Origin: JAKCDU01 sp035551615
GTDB lineage: Bacteria > Actinomycetota > Acidimicrobiia > Acidimicrobiales > Palsa-688
Length of the DNA: 46,468 nucleotides
Reading direction: 5' to 3'
Assembly: GCA_035551615.1 (NCBI GenBank)
Contig: DASZNC010000125.1
Span: 1-46,468 of the forward strand
The position numbers and the translations under genes are program-made. This document shows, in pieces, positions 33,579 through 42,314 of this stretch. The stretch's first letter is position 1. Every line of letters starts with the position of its first letter. The notes beneath the pieces were generated by a model. It saw only the letters and a program-made list of their open reading frames with translations. It searched no databases and was not told where the DNA came from.

Positions 33579-34538
33579 GTGGCGGAACTCGACCCGATGG
33601 ACCGACAGATCTTTGAGCTCCTGGCCGAGAACGGGCGTATGTCCAACCTGGAGGTGGCCGGCCACATCGGCGTGTCGGAGAAGACCGTCCGCCAGCGCAT
33701 CCGCCGGCTGATCGAACGGGACGGCATGCGGGTGCGGGCCAGCCTGGAGCAGGCGGTGGCCCCGTCGCGCCTCATCATCCTGATGCGGGCCGAGACCGGG
33801 CAGCGCTTCAGTGTGGCCGAGCGCCTGGCCGCCCTACCCGAGGTGGACGCCGTCCACCTGACCAACGGGGGCTACGAGCTGATCGCGGTGGCGTCGTTCG
33901 CCACCGACTCCGAGGCGCTCGAGTTCTACGTACGCCACATCGAGCGGGGCGCCGGGATCCAGGAGTCGCAGTACACCCACATCGTGGAGACGGTCGTGCC
34001 CCGTACCGGGTTGCCGTCCGACCACTTCCATGTCTTCGACGAGCAGGCCGCGTCCGTCGATTCGATCGCCGAGCTGCTCGACCTCGGGTGCGACGTCGTC
34101 ACCTCGGCGCTGAGCGCCGACCGGGTGTGCATCGGTACCGGGCTGATGTGGGCCAACGACGAGGACCTGCCCTTGTGGTCCAACGCCAACATGCGGTGGC
34201 GGGGCCTGTCGTCGCGCTACGTGGAGGTCATCTGCACCCGGAGACGGGCCGACTCGGTGGTGATCCCCAACGTGGTCGAGCGGCACCAGCACCTGTTCGT
34301 GGCCGATGCCCACACCGACCCGTTGTTCGAGTCCATGAGGGACCTGGTCGTATCCGAGGGGTTCCACAGCTTCATGGCCCTGCCGGCCCGCCACGGTGAC
34401 ACCCGAACCGGCACGATGACCGTGTACTGGGACTCCGTCATCGAGTTCCGGGCCGACCTGGCCGCCCAGGCCCAGGAGCTGGCCGACATCCTGGGCAAGA
34501 ACATGTCGAGATTCCTCAACCAACCGGTGGCCACCTGA
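33579..34538 (+). CDS. Lrp/AsnC-type HTH fused to a GAF-like domain
   Basis: 319 aa. GTG 33579 follows AAGGAGGT (33567-33574); the GTG at 33573 lies inside that site and is rejected. Residues 1-60 are an AsnC-type winged helix (LDPMDRQIFELLAENGRMSNLEVAGHIGVSEKTVRQRIRRL). A middle part (~65-140) resembles the Lrp ligand-binding RAM domain (LAALPEVDAVHLTNGGYELI). Residues ~150-319 look like a GAF sensor (DVVTSALSADRVCIGTGLMW, FHSFMALPARHGDTRTGTMTVYW). This is longer than ordinary Lrp (~150-170 aa). It is divergent from the importer operon and probably senses the pathway's substrate or product. Confidence 0.82.
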   Translation: MAELDPMDRQIFELLAENGRMSNLEVAGHIGVSEKTVRQRIRRLIERDGMRVRASLEQAVAPSRLIILMRAETGQRFSVAERLAALPEVDAVHLTNGGYELIAVASFATDSEALEFYVRHIERGAGIQESQYTHIVETVVPRTGLPSDHFHVFDEQAASVDSIAELLDLGCDVVTSALSADRVCIGTGLMWANDEDLPLWSNANMRWRGLSSRYVEVICTRRRADSVVIPNVVERHQHLFVADAHTDPLFESMRDLVVSEGFHSFMALPARHGDTRTGTMTVYWDSVIEFRADLAAQAQELADILGKNMSRFLNQPVAT

Positions 34539-34568
34539 CGGTCATCGCCACCCGGGCCGGGGTCCGGC

Positions 34569-35726
34569 TCAGCCGCCGGTTGTGGTGGTCGTCGGCGGTG
34601 TGGTGGTCGTCGTGGAGGGCGGTGGTGGCGCCGGCATCTGGAACACCAGCGTCTGGGTGGCCAGCGGCGTCGAGCCGGGCCCGGTCACGTTCACGGTGAG
34701 GATGACCGGGACGCCCTGGGGCGGGTTGAGCGGCCCGAGACCGGAGATGGTGTAGGCCTGGCCGACGGTCAGGTTGACGAAGTCGCGGACCGACGAGCTG
34801 CCGTGGCCCACCGGGGCGATCGAGGCCGTCACCGTCAGGTTGTTGGCCGGCTGGTTGCCGGTGTCGGCCACGGTGACGTCGAGCGTCATGGCCGTGGCAT
34901 CGGGCAGCACCTGGGTCCCGCCCGAGGTCGATACCGGGGCTGGGTTGGTGGTGATGCCCACCACCTTCACCTGGTTCACCGGGGTGGTCGACGCCGCGTT
35001 CTGCAGGGTGGTCAGGAACACCTGCGCCGCCTGGGGCGCGTAGGGACCCAGGTCGGCCGCCCACGCCGACGGCTGCGGCTTGAACCCAAGCGACGCCGGC
35101 AGCGACGACACGAACAACTGGTAGGTCTGGTCGCCGACCTGCAACTCCGTCCCGGCCGCGTTGATCTGGGCGGCCAGCGCAGCGTCGTCATTGGCCGCCG
35201 GCACCGTCGTCGCACTCGTCCCGGCGACGGTGGAGCTGGTGGTCGAGGCGGTGGCCGGGACCGTCGTGCTGGTGGTGGGCGCCGTTCCCGCCGTGCTCAG
35301 GGCACTGGCCAAGGAGGCGGCCAGTTCCGCCGCCGCCTTGCTCCGGGCATAGAGCGCCGCTTCCAGGAGGCCGGCCGGCCCGGCCAGGGTGACCGGCGGG
35401 CTCAGCTTGGCGATCGTCTCGTAGTTGGCCTCGGCGCCGGTCGCCAGCTGCTTCATCTGTGAGAGAACTGAGGCCGGCGGGGTCTTCAACCCGTTGGTCC
35501 ACACCGCCGCCAGCTGCTGTCCCTCGGCCTCCGACGACGTGAGCACGGGCAGGACGGTGTCGACCCACTTGCCTCCGCTGATCTGCTCCACCTGGCCGGT
35601 GGAGCGCGAGTGCAGGGAGGCGTCGATCAGCAGGATGAACAGCGTGATCACCAGCCCCACGGCGATCCATCTGAACCCTGCGCTGGTTCGCCGTGAAGCA
35701 CGGCCGCCGAGCGCCATAGCCGCCAT
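34569..35726 (-). CDS. Exported/membrane-anchored protein of unknown function
   Basis: 385 aa from ATG 35726 (ATG 35717 possible). One N-terminal membrane helix (~18-40, FRWIAVGLVITLFILLIDA) anchors it. Residues ~45-150 are helical (EAEGQQLAAVWTNGLK, LLEAALYARSKAAAEL). A Thr/Ser linker at ~152-185 is followed by a second helical part (~190-250) and a beta-rich C-terminal domain (~255-360; VKVVGITTNPAPVS, TLDVTVADTGNQPANNLTVT) that reads like an Ig-like/CARDB domain. A Pro/Thr tail ends the protein. It is head-to-head with the aldo/keto reductase at 35739, 12 bp apart. Function unknown. Confidence 0.75.
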   Translation of the reverse strand: MAAMALGGRASRRTSAGFRWIAVGLVITLFILLIDASLHSRSTGQVEQISGGKWVDTVLPVLTSSEAEGQQLAAVWTNGLKTPPASVLSQMKQLATGAEANYETIAKLSPPVTLAGPAGLLEAALYARSKAAAELAASLASALSTAGTAPTTSTTVPATASTTSSTVAGTSATTVPAANDDAALAAQINAAGTELQVGDQTYQLFVSSLPASLGFKPQPSAWAADLGPYAPQAAQVFLTTLQNAASTTPVNQVKVVGITTNPAPVSTSGGTQVLPDATAMTLDVTVADTGNQPANNLTVTASIAPVGHGSSSVRDFVNLTVGQAYTISGLGPLNPPQGVPVILTVNVTGPGSTPLATQTLVFQMPAPPPPSTTTTTPPTTTTTGG

Positions 35727-35738
35727 ACAGTAGTCAGG

Positions 35739-36668
35739 ATGAAATACCGCCAATTGGGCCGCTCCGGCCTGTCCGTTTCGGTCGTCGGCCTGGGTTGCAA
35801 CAATTTCGGGGGCTCGTTCGGCGGAAAACTCGACGTCGACGGCACCCGGGCGGTGGTGGACACCGCCATCGAGTGCGGCATCAACCTGCTCGACACCGCC
35901 AACTCCTATGGCGACAGGGGAGGCAGCGAGACGCTGCTCGGTGAGGTGCTCAAGGGCCGGCGCGATCAGGTGGTCCTGGCCACCAAGTTCGGCTCCGACA
36001 TGGGCGAGGGACCGGACGTGCCCCGGGCGTCACGGTGGTACATCAAGCGGGCCGTCGAGGACAGCCTGCGCCGGCTGCAGACCGACCACATCGACCTCTA
36101 CCAGCTGCACCGCCCCGACGGCATCACCCCGGTGGAGGAGACCCTGGCCGCCCTCGACGACCTGGTCCGCGACGGCAAGGTCCTGTACATCGGGTCGTCC
36201 AACTTCGCCGCCTGGCAGGTCCTCGACGCCGACTGGGTGGCCCGCACCACCGGCACCAGCCGGTTCATCTCCGCGCAGAACCACTACAGCCTGCTCGAGC
36301 GAAAGGCCGAGGACGAGCTGGTCCCGGCCTGCGAGAAGGTGGGCGTGGGCATCCTGCCGTTCTTCCCTCTGGCCAACGGCCTGCTCACCGGCAAGTACCG
36401 CAAGGACCAGGAGCGGCCCACCGGCACCCGTATGGAGGGCCGGGACATCTCCGACCGGACATGGGACAAGGTGGAGAATCTGGTCGCCTTCGCCGAGGAG
36501 CGCGGCCACACCGTCCTCGAACTGGCCTTCAGCGGCCTGCTCGCCTCGCCCGCCGTCTCGTCGGTGATCGCCGGTGCCACCCGCCCCGAGCAGGTGAAGT
36601 CGAACGCCGCCTCCGCCGACTGGGAACTGAGCGAAGAGGACCGCGACACCCTGCGCCGCGTCCGCTGA
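35739..36668 (+). CDS. Aldo/keto reductase
   Basis: 309 aa, ATG 35739. The AKR tetrad is intact: Asp52 and Tyr57 in LLDTANSYGDR, Lys83 in LATKFG, His124 in LYQLHRPD. MKYRQLGRSGLSVSVVGLGC is the family start. The late region GVGILPFFPLANGLLTGKY and VIAGATRPEQVKSN (NADPH-binding) are standard. It reduces aldehydes or ketones, or oxidises sugars, with NADPH in the cytoplasm. The start lies only 12 bp from the divergent gene at 35726, so the two must share a compact promoter or be transcribed leaderless. It ends before a probable terminator at 36681. Confidence 0.93.
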   Translation: MKYRQLGRSGLSVSVVGLGCNNFGGSFGGKLDVDGTRAVVDTAIECGINLLDTANSYGDRGGSETLLGEVLKGRRDQVVLATKFGSDMGEGPDVPRASRWYIKRAVEDSLRRLQTDHIDLYQLHRPDGITPVEETLAALDDLVRDGKVLYIGSSNFAAWQVLDADWVARTTGTSRFISAQNHYSLLERKAEDELVPACEKVGVGILPFFPLANGLLTGKYRKDQERPTGTRMEGRDISDRTWDKVENLVAFAEERGHTVLELAFSGLLASPAVSSVIAGATRPEQVKSNAASADWELSEEDRDTLRRVR

Positions 36669-36680
36669 CCCAATCGGTTC

Positions 36681-36699
36681 TTTCCCGAAATTCGAGAAA
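36681..36699. terminator. Candidate bidirectional terminator
   Basis: A 19-bp near-perfect inverted repeat (TTTC-C-CGAA ... TTCG-A-GAAA) between the convergent aldo/keto reductase (ends 36668) and the broken secreted gene (ends 36784). One mismatched pair; no long T-tract. Confidence 0.35.
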
Positions 36700-36783
36700 G
36701 GGCTAAAGCGGGCGGCTCACCCGGCCGATACCTGGGTGGACGGGTTGTAGATCATCGGTGATCCCGCCTCCCGCCCCGGCCCG

Positions 36784-39278
36784 TCAGCCGGACGTGCAGG
36801 GGGACCCGGAGTACGGCCAGGTGACCACGATTTCCCCGGCGCCGCTGTTGGCCCCATCGTCCGCCGCCGGGCACCCGCCGGGTACCAGATCGGATCCGCC
36901 TCCACCCGATCCGCCCTCGCCCTGGTAACCGTCGGACCGGCCCTGGGCCCCGCCGCCACCCCCGCCGCCGAACAGGCCGGCCCCGCCCCCGCCCCCCGGA
37001 CCGATGTAAACGCTCTGCTGCTCGCCCTTCCCGCCGGCGCCGCCGTGTCCGGCCGTTCCATCCGCACCGGCGGTGGCCGTCCCTCCACCCGACAACCCCC
37101 CCCCGTTCCGCCGCCGGTCGCGGTTCCCGCCGTACCGCCATGGCCGGCCAGACCAGTGCTGACTGTCGTGTCTCCGTTGGCCCCGCTGTCGGCCCCGCCC
37201 GCGTAGCAGCACCCGCCGGCCGTGGCGCCGCCACCCCCGGCCGCGATGATCAGCTCCGACCCGGCCGCTGACTTCACGTCTGACATACCTCCACCGCCTC
37301 CGCCGCCCTGCCCGTTGGCCCCGGTGCCCCCGCCATTCCCGCCGCCGTTGTAGCCGCCGGTCGCGTCGGCGCCGCCCGCCCCGCCGGCGGTCAGGGTGAA
37401 CACCTCACCTGGGGTGACGGTCATGCCCAGCGCCACCGATGCGCCCCGGCCGCCTGACACCTCCCCCTCCGCGCCTCCCGCACCCCCGGTCACCACGAAA
37501 CCGACGCTCGTACACGCGGCCGGCACCGTCCATTGCACCGCCTTTCCTGGCGTGATGGTCACGGACCCGGCCGTGCACACGGCCGGAAGCATCGTGGTGG
37601 TGGTCGTCGTGGTCGAACTGGTCGTGGTCGTAGAGGGCGCCGTCTGGCTGACGACCTGCACCTGGCGCTGCACCGGATACGACAGCCCACGATCAGTCAC
37701 CACCAGGGTGACGGTGTAGGTGCCGGGCAGGGTCCAGGTCACCGTGGGCAAGGTGGCCGCCGACGTGGCCGGTGACCGGCCGGTGAAGGTCCACTGGAAC
37801 ACCTTGTGCGTCCCGGTGGTGGCGTCGGTGAACGTCACCGGCCCTCCGGCCACCGCCGGGACGGGCGACCAGCCGAACCACGGCACCGGTTTCGGCGACG
37901 CGGTCGTCGGTGAGGCCGACGTCGGGGCCGCACTGGTCGGCGAGGAGCCGCCCGGCGGCGGGGTGGCGGTCGACGCCGGCGGGGTGAGGGTCGACGTCGG
38001 CGGGCTGACCGTCGAGATGGGCGGTAGCGAAGCGGTCGTCGGGGTGGCGGATGCGTTGGTCGTCGGCGACACCGATGTCGTCGGCGGCGTCTTGGGCGTC
38101 GCCTCCTTGGACGGCACCGGCCCCAGCTGGCCGATCCGTCTGCCCTTGCCCGCACCGGTCGTCTTGGAGATGAGGATGCTCTCCAGGTTGGAGTTGATGA
38201 GCCCGGCCAGGTCCGACGCCGGGTCGTCGAACCAGACGCTGCCGTCGTACTGCACGACATCGAACCGGGACGCGTCCACCGGGACCTCGCCGAGCAGTGT
38301 CAGCCGGTCACCCTGCACCCGCACCACGATGACGCCCTGGCCGACGAAGTCGGGGATGAAGACGAGCTGTCCTTTGACCACTGCCGGGCCGTAACGGGTG
38401 ACCGCTCCTGACTCGTCGCCGATGATGAGGTTGGTCGACCGGCCGGTGTCGATGTCGGTGACCTGCACCTCCCCCTCGGTGGCGCCGACGGTCACCACGT
38501 AGGGCTGGTCGCCGCCGCCGCTGACCTCCGTGTGGGTCCCCGCCGGGTTGTAGGCGACCGACCGCTGGCCCCGGCCGGATGCCGGATCGAGGACGAGGAT
38601 GCGGCCGGCCGTGGCGCTGACGGCGACGGCGTGCGACGCCGCTTCCACCAGGGTGTAGTTCCCGTTGAACAGCCGGGTGCGGGCCTGGGCCTGGCCCGCC
38701 CGGAAGCTGTAGAGCTGGCCGCCGGCGGCGGCCGCCCACATGGTCCCATCCGGCGTCTCCACCGGTGCCGCCGTGCCCGATGCCAGTGCGTCAGGGGTTC
38801 CGAGTCCGGCCATGGTAAAAGGATCGATCTCTTGCGCGAACGTCGCCCGCCGCTCGACGACCCACGTGGCTTTGGCGTTGGAGACCACGGCCAGCGACTG
38901 ATCGTCGGCCAGGCCGGTGTTGACCGGCGTCTGGGGCTCGAGCGTGGCCCCGTCGATCCGGGTCACCGACCCGGCGGTGTGGTCGACCACGTAGGCACCG
39001 GTGCCCAACTAGACGCCGGCCGGCACGGCCTCGATGGCGTGATTCGGGCTGGCCACCCTCTGGATGCTCACCCTCGACGCCGTGGCCCCGTCGAGCAGGG
39101 ACACCTGACCGGTCGCCCGGTCCGGGAACCAGACGGTGCTGGCGCTCAGATCGATGTTGGACGACGCCACCCCCCGATGGCCGAGCGACGACACGGTGAG
39201 CCCGGCCACGAGGGCGCCGCACGCCACGAACGAGGCGATGGTCTGTGGCCGCTGGAAGCCCAAAGGGAAGTGCATCAT
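36784..39278 (-). pseudogene. Large secreted propeller/PKD/Gly-rich protein, broken by amber stop and frameshift
   Basis: ATG 39278 with GAGGGCGGG. A signal or membrane segment (SFVACGALVAGLTVSSLG) opens a beta-propeller that is interrupted at TAG 39009-39011 in the middle of a blade: ...HAIEAVPAGV, stop, LGTGAYVVDHTAGSV continues in the same frame. The propeller runs to ~residue 390, then Thr/Ser/Pro linkers, a PKD domain (WSPVPAVAGGPVTFTD ... LPGTYTVTLVVTDRG) and a glycine-rich domain with GGGGG stretches. At the C9 run 37096-37104 one base is missing; adding one restores LSGGGTATAGADG and a normal end (VVTWPYSGSPCTSG) at 36784. Intact length would be ~830 aa. Two lesions in one gene suggest real decay, though a homopolymer error is possible for the second. 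Confidence 0.75.
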
Positions 39279-39505
39279 CCCGCCCTCTAGCCCGAACACC
39301 CTGGTGAGGCCGAGTGTAAGTCCCGACCTGCTCCGATCGCCCTGTCCTGACCAGAATCCAGTGCCCGCACTTAGGACGCTCGCGCTCGAGACCGAACCGC
39401 ACCAGTCGTGCATTGTTTCGCCCCGAAGGCCGGGTCACGGGCGCTTACTTCCCTCCTACCGTGGTAGTAGCCATTTCTCGTGCCTAGAGGAAGGCCCTCC
39501 CGAAG
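39279..39505. other. Divergent intergenic region
   Basis: About 227 bp between the broken secreted gene (minus) and the orphan antitoxin (plus). No convincing promoter hexamers; CCTACCGTGGTAG around 39457-39469 is a weak partial inverted repeat. Confidence 0.4.
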
Positions 39506-39724
39506 TTGGCGATCACCGTCGACCCGGAGGTTCACGAGCGGGTGGTAGCCGCCTCGGCTGAGGAGGGATTGAGCGTTTCCGCATGGATGACAGCTGCGGC
39601 GCGCCGTGCTCTTCTGTGCGGGACGGCCTGGCCTGCGGTTGCCGAATGGGAGGCGGAGCACGGCCCGCTGACGGACGCCGAGTTGACGGTGGCCCGCCAA
39701 CGGCTTTCCGACTGCCTCCCCTAG
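39506..39724 (+). CDS. Orphan RHH-type antitoxin
   Basis: 72 aa, TTG start. MAITVDPEVHERVVAASAEEG followed by LSVSAWMTAAARRALL matches small actinobacterial antitoxins whose N-terminus is a short beta strand and two helices. WPAVAEWEAEHGPLTDAEL is the toxin-binding tail. A PIN-type toxin gene normally follows, but the next ~200 bp (39725-39924) hold no intact frame with a PIN motif. It may be a relic or may act against a toxin elsewhere. Confidence 0.7.
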   Translation: MAITVDPEVHERVVAASAEEGLSVSAWMTAAARRALLCGTAWPAVAEWEAEHGPLTDAELTVARQRLSDCLP

Positions 39725-39924
39725 CCGATCGTCCTTCAGCCGGTCGTGGCCGGACGACGGCGAAGGCGACGGTAGGGGTACCGGCCGCCCGCCGACCTTC
39801 ACGTCGAGAGCAGGTCGGCGTTGGGTCCGAGGAGCGCAGTACCTCCGCCGCCTGCTTCCTCGCGTCATCGTCCGCGGGCGATCGACCTCAGCTTGTCCAG
39901 GCTCGGGCTGGGCGTTCTCCCGGA

Positions 39925-41868
39925 TCAGCTCCGGGAGGCGGCTCCCACTATCGGCTCATGGAGGGCGATGTTGCCTGTGGACCCGAGGAACTTGGCGTCC
40001 CCGTAGGCGAACACCCCTCCGTCCGATGCGATCAGCCAGTAACCGAGGCCGTCCGGCGTCGCCTGGGCGGCCACGATCGGTTTGTTGAGCGCGATGCCTC
40101 CGGTGGAACCGTAGAAGGGAGCGTTGAAGGCGAAAACCCCGCCGTCTGAGGCGACCAGCCAGTAGCCACCCGTGGCCGGGTCGGCAAGCATGGCGACGAT
40201 CGGCTTCTGGAGCGCGATGCCCCCGGTGGAGCCGTAGAACGGCGCGTTGTAGGCGAAGATGCCGCCGTCTGATGCCGCCAGCCAGTACCCGCCGGTGAGG
40301 CTGTCGATGGCCATGCCGATGATGGGCCGAGCCAGGTGGACGCCGCCCGTCGAACCCTGGAACTTGGCGTCGCCGTAGTTGAAGACCCCGCCGTCGGAGG
40401 CGACAAGGTAGTAACCCAGCCCGTTCGACGTGGCCGCCATGCCCACGACCGGCTTGGCCAGGGGCGCGCCCCCTGCGGACCCGTAGAACGGGGCGTCGAA
40501 GTTGAACACCCCGCCGTCGGTGGCCGCCAACCAGTAGCCGCCGGTCGCCCGGTCCAGGGCCATGCCTACGATCGGCTTGGCCAGGGCGACGCCTCCCGTC
40601 GAGCCCTGGAAAGGAGCGTTGAAGCCGAAGACGCCACCGTCGGAGGCCGTGAACCAGTAGCCCTGCGGGGAAACGCCGGCGTTGTCGGTCACCTCGATGC
40701 TGCCGTTGTTCGGCGAGTAACCGGCCGCCACGCACACGCTGGCACTCGGACAGGCGATGTCGACCAGCCCATCGGCCGGGCCGGTCACCGGCTGCACCTT
40801 CCAGGACGTGCCGCCGTTGGTCGTGGCGAAGATCACCGTGCCCCCGCCCCGGTTCTCGGCGTCGTTCTGGCCGACGATGTAGCAGTTCGCCGCGTCACCG
40901 CAGGCCACGCCGTTGGCGTTGGCCAGCCCGAACGGCAACGGGCTGGCATGCCAGGTCGAGCCCCCGTCCCGGGTGAAGTAGGCCGCCGCCTTCGGGCCGG
41001 TGGAACCGACCGCGATGCAGTCGCTGGCCGAGGAGCAGGCGATGTTCCCCAGTCCGGCCATGGAGGACGGCGTGTTCTCCCAGGACCAGGTCGAGCCGCC
41101 GTCGGAGGTGTGCAGGACGACGCCCCGGCACGCCGGCCGCCCCGATGTCCCGCAGTTGGTCGTGGTGCCGACGTAGTAGCCGTCGTTGTCGTCGACGAAG
41201 CTCGGCGCGTTCAGAAGGATGGGTTGGCCGTCGTTCGAGGTGGGGACGCTGAGCTTGGTCCAGGTGTTCCCCCCGTCGGTCGAGCGGATCGCCGTGCCCG
41301 TGACAGTGGTGGCGAAACAGGCGCCGGTGGGCGCACAGCCGACCCATCCGACCACGTCGAGCCCGGCCGGGAGACTGGCCTCCGACCAGCCGGAGCCTCC
41401 GTCAGATGCCCAGATGGATCCGGCGTACGAACTGCTCCCGGCCATCTTGGCGCCCCCGCCCACGGCCACGCACAGGTTGGCGGCGGTGCAGGACATGTCG
41501 TCGAAGAAGACGCTCGGAGCGGACACGACCTTGCTCCAGTCGGAGCCACCGTCGGTCGTCTTCCAGACCACGCCCGAGTACTGCGTCGCGTCGCTCGTGC
41601 TCCCCGCCACGTAGCACGTGGAGTTGGACACGCATCCGGCCCCGTCGTAGTAGGACGAGCCTCCTGTCAGTGCCAGCCACCCGGCGCCGACAGAATCGCC
41701 CGCCATGTGCACCCCCGACGAGCTCGGGCGGGCCGCGCTCGTGGCATGAGTCCCAGTCGACGCCGAGGCCGACGGGGCGGCCACCCAGATCGCCGCCAAT
41801 AGGGCGGCGACCACAGCCAGCCACCGCGACGACAGCCTGGGCCACCGAGACCCACAGTTCGTATTCAT
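39925..41868 (-). CDS. Secreted BNR/Ycf48-like propeller with six DGG modules
   Basis: 647 aa, ATG 41868 after GGGAGGGG. Signal peptide ~1-34 (LAVVAALLAAIWVAAPSASA). Residues ~60-395 contain blades of Ycf48/BNR type: GVVWKTTDGGSDWSKV, GSIWASDGGSGWSEA, TAIRSTDGGNTWTKL, GVVLHTSDGGSTWSWE, AAYFTRDGGSTWHAS, VIFATTNGGTSWKV, with CSxxxC.AVG strands and Cys pairs that may be disulfides. Residues ~410-645 are six copies of the ~40-residue module (GYWLAASDGGIFAYNAPFYGSTGG). No catalytic residues are evident. It probably binds a surface polymer or partner. It is divergent from the giant protein at 42315 across 446 bp. Confidence 0.85.
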   Translation of the reverse strand: MNTNCGSRWPRLSSRWLAVVAALLAAIWVAAPSASASTGTHATSAARPSSSGVHMAGDSVGAGWLALTGGSSYYDGAGCVSNSTCYVAGSTSDATQYSGVVWKTTDGGSDWSKVVSAPSVFFDDMSCTAANLCVAVGGGAKMAGSSSYAGSIWASDGGSGWSEASLPAGLDVVGWVGCAPTGACFATTVTGTAIRSTDGGNTWTKLSVPTSNDGQPILLNAPSFVDDNDGYYVGTTTNCGTSGRPACRGVVLHTSDGGSTWSWENTPSSMAGLGNIACSSASDCIAVGSTGPKAAAYFTRDGGSTWHASPLPFGLANANGVACGDAANCYIVGQNDAENRGGGTVIFATTNGGTSWKVQPVTGPADGLVDIACPSASVCVAAGYSPNNGSIEVTDNAGVSPQGYWFTASDGGVFGFNAPFQGSTGGVALAKPIVGMALDRATGGYWLAATDGGVFNFDAPFYGSAGGAPLAKPVVGMAATSNGLGYYLVASDGGVFNYGDAKFQGSTGGVHLARPIIGMAIDSLTGGYWLAASDGGIFAYNAPFYGSTGGIALQKPIVAMLADPATGGYWLVASDGGVFAFNAPFYGSTGGIALNKPIVAAQATPDGLGYWLIASDGGVFAYGDAKFLGSTGNIALHEPIVGAASRS

Positions 41869-42314
41869 ATGATTCGCCCCTCCCACCGATCCAGGTCGCA
41901 CTCGCCCCTAGTCAGCATGAGATTAGCCCCGTGGTCGTCGGTCCATCCGGGCCGTCCGTCCGGCCACCGCCGGCACGACCAGCTGCGGGGGTCGATCGGA
42001 TCGGCGGTCGATCCTCCCTTCGGCGCCCGTGGGCACTTCGGGCCCGAGCCCGACTCACCATCACCCAAGCACGAAGGGCCCATAGAGGAAATCCGAGAAA
42101 CCCCTCCAGCCGGGCCGCCCGGCGGCCGATACAGCCAGTGGGACCGGGTTCCGGGCACCGCACCCGGCGTGACGGGGGCCGGAGCCCCGCCTACCCCCAG
42201 CGATAGGCCCGCAGCGCTGGCCACTCCCCGGGCGTGGCGCTCTGCCACACCCAGCACGAGGCGCGGACTTGTACACTCTTGGCGGTCGGCCGGTGAGTCG
42301 ACCTAGGGGCGGTC
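41869..42314. other. Divergent intergenic region, no motif recognised
   Basis: 446 bp between two secreted-protein genes. A TACACT (42272-42277) could be a -10 for the plus-strand gene but has no good -35. The region is GC-rich and could form hairpins. I looked for cobalamin, c-di-AMP (ydaO) and c-di-GMP riboswitch signatures and did not find them. Confidence 0.45.

Noticed and set aside
36752..37390. GGC-rich repeats as a structural DNA element
   Set aside because: Explained by the glycine-rich domain of the broken secreted protein.
41869..42314. Possible riboswitch in the divergent leader
   Set aside because: Searched by eye for cobalamin, ydaO and c-di-GMP conserved blocks; isolated similarities such as GCCACT were not supported by the rest of the motif.
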